From JAKFDK01 sp036676195 (GTDB taxonomy: Bacteria; Bacillota; Sulfobacillia; Symbiobacteriales; ZC4RG38): a DNA stretch of 10,589 bases. Positions 7,901-10,589 of this stretch are shown one piece after another. The stretch lies in the NCBI GenBank assembly GCA_036676195.1, contig JAKFDK010000088.1:1-10589 (forward strand). Reading direction: 5' to 3'. Under the pieces are notes generated by a model. It was given only the letters and a program-made list of their open reading frames with translations. It did no database searches and had not been told where the DNA came from. Made by a program: the position numbers and the translations under genes. The first letter of the stretch is position 1, and every line of letters starts with the position of its first letter.

Positions 7901-9459
7901 GCCAGACTCCACACGGACAGGGTGAGTTCCTCCCCCGCCGTCACTGCAATGTTTTGTCGGGCAGCCTTCCACGTGCCCCCGCTTTCTTGCACCCTCAGAC
8001 TCTGGCTCCCGAACCTGACCGTGGCGGTGTCCTTGGCCAGGGTACCGGTACCTTGGTTTAGCCATGCGGAGTAGCTGGGGCTTTCCATGTTACCATCAGC
8101 CACACGATTGCCACCTGCCGCCTCCTCGGACACGGACAGGTCCAATACAGTCGTTGTGGCCGTAGTGTAACCAGACCCGTTACCGGCGGCGACAGAGCCT
8201 GTCGGAGCGTTGGTATCCAGAAGAATGGTGCTGCTGGCAACTGAGCTCAGATTGCCAACCGCATCCCTGAACTGAACGCTAACAGTCTTGAGGCCATCCC
8301 CGGTAGGTACCTCAGTGGACAGAGTACCCCGGTAGTCCTGCCAGCTTCCCCAGTTGGCACCCCCGTCCGTACTGATCCGGACCTGGACAGGACCGGAGAT
8401 TTCATACGCTACTACACCGTCCACCAGAAAATCGGCAGCATCGGTGGCCGCGTACACCTGAATAGTCCCGTTCGTGCCGGGGGGTACCAGCAGGCTATAC
8501 TTTCGCCAGACCCCTCCATTTTCGGTTTCCGTCACATCCAAGTAGGCACCAGCACTATCCACGTTCCCAAACCGAACTGTACCGGCATGAACCCGCAACC
8601 ATCCAGTAAGCATGTGCCACTTATTCCCCGTAAGGACATTCCCCTGATAGATTCCGGTATAGGCGGCATTGACATTTACCCGTTGGGACTTGGTTCCATC
8701 AGCGTGTTCTACCGATTCTTCCACCAGGGGAGCGCCGGATAGCGACCACCCCGGAGCAAGCCCTTTGTTGTATGTCCACTCCAGGCCAGAGTTGCTGATC
8801 CTGTTTTGTCCAATGCCGACCTGGTCGTAGTAAACCTTGGCACCTACTCCGTTCGCATAGAGCCAGATTTGAAGGCTGGTAGTTCCTGCGGAAATCCTGA
8901 ATGTTGTCTCCGACCTGATCCAACCATCCCCACTCGGATAGAGGTTAACCAGATCCTTGTGATAGATCGGGTCGTAGATCTGAATGCGGGCTGCACCACG
9001 ATCCGAGTAGCTCCACACGGTCAGAACCAGTTCTTCCCCAGCCGTTACGGCAAGGTTCTGCCTGGCAGCCTTCCATCCGCCACTGCCTTCTTCGACCCGG
9101 AGGCTTTGGGAACCAAACTTGACCGTTACACTGTCTTTGGCGATGGTCCCACCGGTTCCCTGGCTTTGCCATGGGAATTCGGACCCCTCCATATCCCCGT
9201 CAGGCAGGCGCTGATTGCCAATTGGGGCGGTCTCTACCGGCAGGTTGAGGGTAACCGTTTCGTTCGATGTAGACCCCATGCCGTGATTGATGATCACGCT
9301 GCCTGTTACAGCTCCAGCCGCAGCAAGAGCGGGCAAAGCCGGAGTCATCGCGGCCAAGAACACCGTCATGACGACAGCGAATTTGGATATGGCGCGTAGG
9401 TAGTTTCTTGCTCCTGGTTTCTCTGCAATGCGTGATGAAATCCGATCTTGCATCTCCAT
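4942..9459 (-). CDS. Secreted repeat protein with seven CBM-like modules, Ig-like and Fn3 domains
   Basis: A complete 1505-residue protein. Residues 1-47 form a signal peptide with a long basic n-region (to about 26) and a hydrophobic core ending in ALPALAAA. Three tandem units follow at about 54-421, 422-788 and 789-1155, each with two CBM4/9-like jelly rolls and one Ig-like domain. Residues 1156-1505 hold an Ig-like stretch (SPFTVNWPVP at 1208-1217) and an Fn3 domain apparently interrupted by a seventh CBM-like domain. No LPXTG motif, SLH domain or C-terminal membrane segment is visible, so it is probably released or held non-covalently. The only cysteines are a CxxC at 1328-1331. No catalytic domain is recognised. 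Glycan or cell-wall binding is inferred from fold-like motifs only. It lies about 55 bases after its paralogue and 84 bases before the YD-repeat gene, probably in one operon. It ends with tandem in-frame stops TGA-TAA. Confidence 0.93.
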   Translation of the reverse strand: MEMQDRISSRIAEKPGARNYLRAISKFAVVMTVFLAAMTPALPALAAAGAVTGSVIINHGMGSTSNETVTLNLPVETAPIGNQRLPDGDMEGSEFPWQSQGTGGTIAKDSVTVKFGSQSLRVEEGSGGWKAARQNLAVTAGEELVLTVWSYSDRGAARIQIYDPIYHKDLVNLYPSGDGWIRSETTFRISAGTTSLQIWLYANGVGAKVYYDQVGIGQNRISNSGLEWTYNKGLAPGWSLSGAPLVEESVEHADGTKSQRVNVNAAYTGIYQGNVLTGNKWHMLTGWLRVHAGTVRFGNVDSAGAYLDVTETENGGVWRKYSLLVPPGTNGTIQVYAATDAADFLVDGVVAYEISGPVQVRISTDGGANWGSWQDYRGTLSTEVPTGDGLKTVSVQFRDAVGNLSSVASSTILLDTNAPTGSVAAGNGSGYTTATTTVLDLSVSEEAAGGNRVADGNMESPSYSAWLNQGTGTLAKDTATVRFGSQSLRVQESGGTWKAARQNIAVTAGEELTLSVWSLAVSGVARIQIYDRVNGTNVVNLYPTGSAWTNSAISFKVPAGVSSLEMWLYANGSGAQVHYDQISLWRNNVANGGMEGAFSNGLAAGWVAFGTPAASESTAYHSGTRAQRIQAPVSGHGIYQPGALSVNKWYLMSAWLKVSAGTVRIGAADTPGSFLDVSAAANGGVWRQYGLLIHPTVNGNIQVYGLTADSDFLVDDVVIYEAPGPVQVRTSLDGGATWGVWQDYRSDLPVTLPAGDGTKSITVQLKDGAGNLALLGATTVLDATVPAGVISIAGGAATTVTTSVTVDMPVSEATVGGNRLADGDMEEAGYSVWINQGTGTLAKDTTTVRFGSQSLRVQASGGTWKAARQNVAVTPGEELTLSAWSNTVSGAARIQIYDRSNGTNVADLYPTSSGWVKSETSFQVPPGVSTLEISFYANGTGARVHYDQISLWHNNTGNGGMEKVFTNGLAYGWTVLNTPALSESTVSHSGARAQRIQTPAPSGGMYQSAVMSVNKWYLMSAWLKVTAGKARIGAVNNPGSSYLDVTAADNGGVWRPYSLLLHPTVNGNIHVYSPVAGSDFLVDDVAVYEVPGPVQTRISNNWGATWGVWQDYKSSRPVTLSAGDGTKAVSVQFRDGAGNVNTATDTIILDTQGNMGTVAPAQGSTAGPGGSLVFTVTSEQATAWSALEWKSAAESTWQSTGSGGAVTSPFTVNWPVPTAPGQYDVRVRVTDANGSVGYTRITALTLPATPVVTVSDGGQGDIHVSWTAGDGNAFTIARSSDAAFPVAATDTLAEGITERFWHEKFNGVGNGSFEETQNNSLMDWAGGCTSCTVDNSTSRWGTASLKISGEGAIGQSVFLGPGLAGRPLAASGWFKTQTVSGTGARLSMRFLDRSGVELGEAASLPLMGTADWQYVTVTGWVPVDVWYMEVWLSLSGGGTLWADGVQVLPASVPGNSGFSPEMQGQPTYYYRVEAWNGPLHSSPGISAATEPREFPRSAGTWSNSR
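4945..5994 (-). repeat. C-terminal module of the 1505-residue protein, copy shared with upstream gene
   Basis: Residues 1156-1505. It starts with PAQGSTAGPGGSL, runs through an Ig-like stretch (SPFTVNWPVPTAPGQYDVRV) and a split Fn3 with an inner CBM-like domain, and ends in a tail with GTW. The upstream partial gene carries the same module from PTPGSTAGPGETL to its own GTW tail. The two copies align over their whole length with small indels, so this is one duplicated module. Confidence 0.92.
5065..5544 (-). other. CBM-like domain inserted within an Fn3 domain
   Basis: Residues about 1306-1465 form a CBM4/9-like jelly roll: GVGNGSFEE at the start, then SRWGTASLKI, RPLAASGWFK, DWQYVTVTGW and LWADGVQVLP. 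The sequence before it (GDIHVSWTAGDGNAFTIARS at 1260-1279) and after it (TYYYRVEAWNGPLHSSPG at 1467-1484) together look like one Fn3 domain. The third Fn3 of the YD-repeat protein has the same strands without an insertion: YNIYRSTD, then a 25-residue stretch, then NTYFYQVSSVEG. The inner domain therefore appears to sit in the loop before the penultimate strand. The domain boundaries are approximate. Confidence 0.7.
5995..7095 (-). repeat. Tandem unit C (367 residues) of the 1505-residue protein
   Basis: Residues 789-1155, same domain order. The landmark Met (DGDME) is at residue 825, 367 residues after that of unit B. It shares long runs with unit B (NQGTGTLAKDT, FGSQSLRVQ, GTWKAARQN, VHYDQISLW, VNKWYLMSAWLKV, HPTVNGNI, DFLVDDV), and the DNA is also similar over stretches such as 6850-6887 against 7951-7988. 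The unit ends in ILDTQGNM, after which the sequence changes to the C-terminal module. Confidence 0.9.
7096..8196 (-). repeat. Tandem unit B (367 residues) of the 1505-residue protein
   Basis: Residues 422-788, with the same order of two CBM-like jelly rolls and one Ig-like domain. The landmark Met of the opening motif (DGNME) is at residue 458, exactly 368 residues after the one in unit A (residue 90). Shared landmarks are NQGTGTLAKDT, FGSQSLRVQ, GTWKAARQN, ARIQIYDR, NGTNV, VHYDQISLW, NGGME, VNKWYLMSAWLKV, HPTVNGNI, DFLVDDV and GATWGVWQDY. It is clearly closer to unit C than to unit A. Confidence 0.9.
8197..9300 (-). repeat. Tandem unit A (368 residues) of the 1505-residue protein
   Basis: Residues 54-421. 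The first jelly roll (about 81-217) opens with LPDGDMEG and has FGSQSLRV, KAARQNLAV, ARIQIYD, WLYANG and YYDQVGIG. The second (about 218-354) opens with NSGLEW and has NKWHML, GGVWRKYSLL and DFLVDGVVAYE. The Ig-like part (355-421) has GPVQVRISTDGGANW, FRDAVGNLS and LLDTNAPTG. This is the most divergent of the three units: for example it has KVYYDQVGIG where B and C have VHYDQISLW. Confidence 0.9.
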
Positions 9460-9464
9460 CCCCC
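9460..9464 (-). promoter_or_regulatory. GGGGG ribosome binding site that bears on the start of the 1505-residue protein
   Basis: The minus strand reads GGGGG-ATG-GAG-ATG. The first ATG (9459) touches the G-run directly, which is too close for a Shine-Dalgarno. The second ATG (9453), two codons on, lies 6 bases after it, which is a normal spacing. Translation may therefore start at 9453, giving 1503 residues; the signal peptide would be unaffected. The longer form is kept as the CDS boundary here. The rest of the gap (9465-9514) shows no clear promoter or terminator. Confidence 0.5.
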
Positions 9465-9514
9465 ATGTTCAGGCCGAGGCTGGCCCGGCGGCTTCATGCT
9501 CGATGGCGCGTCAA

Positions 9515-10589
9515 TCAACGCACCGCCTGGCGCCACGTGCCGGTTTGCTCGGGAAGTCCCTGAGTCTCTGCGCTGCCCGCCAGGCCAGGGTGACTGTGTA
9601 AGGGTCCGTTCCAGGCCGTTACCCGGTAGTAGTAGCGCTGTCCGCCCGTCGGTCCCGGCGAGAAGATAGCGCTGGCCACCAGGGAGGGCTCCAGTTGGAT
9701 GCCGTCGGCCCAGACGGTGCCGGTGGCCTGTGACAGGCTGATCAGCACTTCGACCTGCCAGGTGCCGGGCGGCACCCAGCCGGTAGTTGTGACCCGCTGC
9801 CAGTCCGAGGTGCCTGTGACGGGGATGGTTGCGGAAGTGCCCAGTACCGCTCCGGAGCGGTCCAGATACTGTAACTTGAGCAAGGCGCCGGTGCCGGTGA
9901 CGGCCTGGGTCTTGATCCAGCCGCTGACGGTGACGGGCCGCCCCACCAGTCCGGGACCGCTGAACACGGTCTGCACAGCCTCGTCGTCGCCGGTGGCGGT
10001 ACGGGTGAACTTGAGGGCTGCACTGCCCCATCTGGCCGTTGTGGAATCAAGGGCATGCGTGCCCGTTCCCCACCAGCTCCATCCGGATGGGGCGCCGGTG
10101 GCGTCCAGGCCCGCCTCAAAGCTGCCGTTGCTGATGCCGTTGAAGGCGTCTGCCCAGGCCAGTTGCGGGGTTTGCACAGTCAGCGTGTCCGTCAGTTCGG
10201 CCGGGAACACCTGATCGGTGGCGCGCTCCACCGTGAAGGCGGTACCACCGCCGGTGGTCCAGAAGATCTTCATGTCAGTCTGGTGGCCGCCGCCTACCCG
10301 GACTGCGGGGGTAGACGGCAGGGTCAGGATCGTTTCGGCGTAGCCCACCGTTCCGCCGGAGTTGGTCAGTTTGACCCGTACCTGGTAGGCGCCCGCTGTG
10401 GTGGGCACCGGCCAGTTCACGGTGAACGGACTGCCTGGCACCGCCGTGCCGCCGGGCAGCGGTGACTCCGCCTGCCAGGTGGAAGCCCCAAGCGGCTTCC
10501 ACTCCGGCCCAGACCAGGAAACCGCCTGCTGGCTGTGCACGGTGAGACTGAGGGTTTCGCCCGGCCCGGCCGTACTGCCGGGGGTGGGG
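9515..10589 (-). CDS. Tandem paralogue of the 1505-residue protein, C-terminal 357 residues
   Basis: The frame is open from the right edge (first full codon at 10588) to TGA at 9515, giving 357 visible residues; the 5' end is outside the window. It begins PTPGSTAGPGETL, matching residue 1159 onward of the 1505-residue protein. It follows that protein throughout: an Ig-like part (SPFTVNWPVPTTAGAYQVRV at visible 53-72), the first half of an Fn3 (MKIFWTTGG, AFTVERATD), a CBM-like insertion (GISNGSFEA to VWADGIQLEP), then the rest of the Fn3 (RYYYRVTAWNGPLHSHPG) and a GTW tail. A GTG at 10540 is an internal valine, not a start. There are no cysteines in the visible part. Its codons are richer in G and C than those of its neighbour. 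By analogy the missing part probably carries a signal peptide and repeat units, but this cannot be seen. Confidence 0.92.
   Translation of the reverse strand, partial: PTPGSTAGPGETLSLTVHSQQAVSWSGPEWKPLGASTWQAESPLPGGTAVPGSPFTVNWPVPTTAGAYQVRVKLTNSGGTVGYAETILTLPSTPAVRVGGGHQTDMKIFWTTGGGTAFTVERATDQVFPAELTDTLTVQTPQLAWADAFNGISNGSFEAGLDATGAPSGWSWWGTGTHALDSTTARWGSAALKFTRTATGDDEAVQTVFSGPGLVGRPVTVSGWIKTQAVTGTGALLKLQYLDRSGAVLGTSATIPVTGTSDWQRVTTTGWVPPGTWQVEVLISLSQATGTVWADGIQLEPSLVASAIFSPGPTGGQRYYYRVTAWNGPLHSHPGLAGSAETQGLPEQTGTWRQAVR
9518..10588 (-). repeat. C-terminal module, upstream copy
   Basis: This is the counterpart of the module at 4945-5994. Aligned landmarks are SPFTVNWPVP, TPAVRVGGG against TPVVTVSDG, AFTVERATD against AFTIARSSD, NGSFE, ARWGSAALK against SRWGTASLK, GPGLVGRP against GPGLAGRP, YLDRSG against FLDRSG, VWADGIQ against LWADGVQ, and YYYRVTAWNGPLHSHPG against YYYRVEAWNGPLHSSPG. 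The inner CBM-like domain is slightly longer here (visible residues about 150-317) and lacks the CxxC. Confidence 0.92.

Noticed and set aside
5995..9300. Regular repeats considered as CRISPR or a mobile element
   Set aside because: The period is about 1.1 kb, it keeps the reading frame and it encodes folded domains. There are no short identical repeats with spacers, no transposase and no terminal inverted repeats.
8806..9399. A 197-codon plus-strand frame
   Set aside because: It is antisense to unit A of the repeat protein. Similar antisense frames recur at the same phase in the other units, as expected for a shadow.
9460..9514. GGCC-rich inverted sequence between the repeat genes as a terminator
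   Set aside because: The self-complementary part is only about four base pairs and no T-run follows, so it does not make a convincing terminator.
9536..9556. LPEQTG near the C-terminus of the upstream paralogue, resembling a sortase signal
   Set aside because: It has one residue too many for LPXTG, no hydrophobic segment or basic tail follows, and the paralogue has FPRSAG at the same place.
9366..10031. A minus-strand frame of 221 codons bridging the two repeat genes
   Set aside because: It overlaps both real genes in another frame, and both real frames align with each other at protein level.
10538..10540. GTG at 10540 as the start of a short secreted gene
   Set aside because: The frame is open upstream to the window edge and the upstream residues (PGSTAGPGETLSL) match the interior of the paralogue, so this codon is an internal valine.

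Overview
The window holds one reading direction only: three large genes on the minus strand, read from the right edge to the left edge. In transcription order they are the 3' end of a secreted multidomain protein (9515-10589, 5' end outside), a complete 1505-residue paralogue built of long tandem repeats (4942-9459), and the first 1619 codons of a giant WapA/Rhs-like YD-repeat protein (1-4857, 3' end outside). The gaps are about 55 and 84 bases, no terminator is visible in either, and over 98 percent of the window is coding. No tRNA, rRNA, CRISPR array, IS element or plus-strand gene could be supported.

The organism is probably a Gram-positive bacterium of the Bacillota with fairly high G+C. 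The pointers are the AAGGAG-type ribosome binding site, the Sec signal peptides and the WapA-like order: N-terminal PIHY...IDNTL domain, a VWPVTIDPTV segment leading into a DNRLRE-like domain, Fn3 repeats, then YD repeats. This is an inference from style; nothing in the window fixes the taxon.

The 1505-residue protein has a signal peptide, three tandem units of 367-368 residues, and a C-terminal module of about 350 residues. Each unit holds two carbohydrate-binding-module-like jelly rolls (CBM4/9 style, opening with DGDME/NGGME-type motifs and closing with YDQ or VDD/VDG motifs) plus one Ig-like domain ending in a LDT...P linker. The C-terminal module is Ig-like plus an Fn3 domain that appears to be split by another CBM-like jelly roll. 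The partial gene upstream ends in the same module, including the split Fn3, so the two genes are tandem paralogues.

The YD-repeat protein has a signal peptide, the WapA-like N-terminal domain, a DNRLRE-like region, an Ig-like domain, three Fn3 domains, an Rhs/DUF6531-like entry region and a YD-repeat array still running at the left edge. Its C-terminal tip, where such proteins carry a toxin or other effector, and any immunity gene are out of view. A reasonable inference is that two secreted, probably glycan-binding proteins are co-expressed with a secreted YD-repeat shell protein at the cell surface. The sequence supports the layout; the functional link is a hypothesis.
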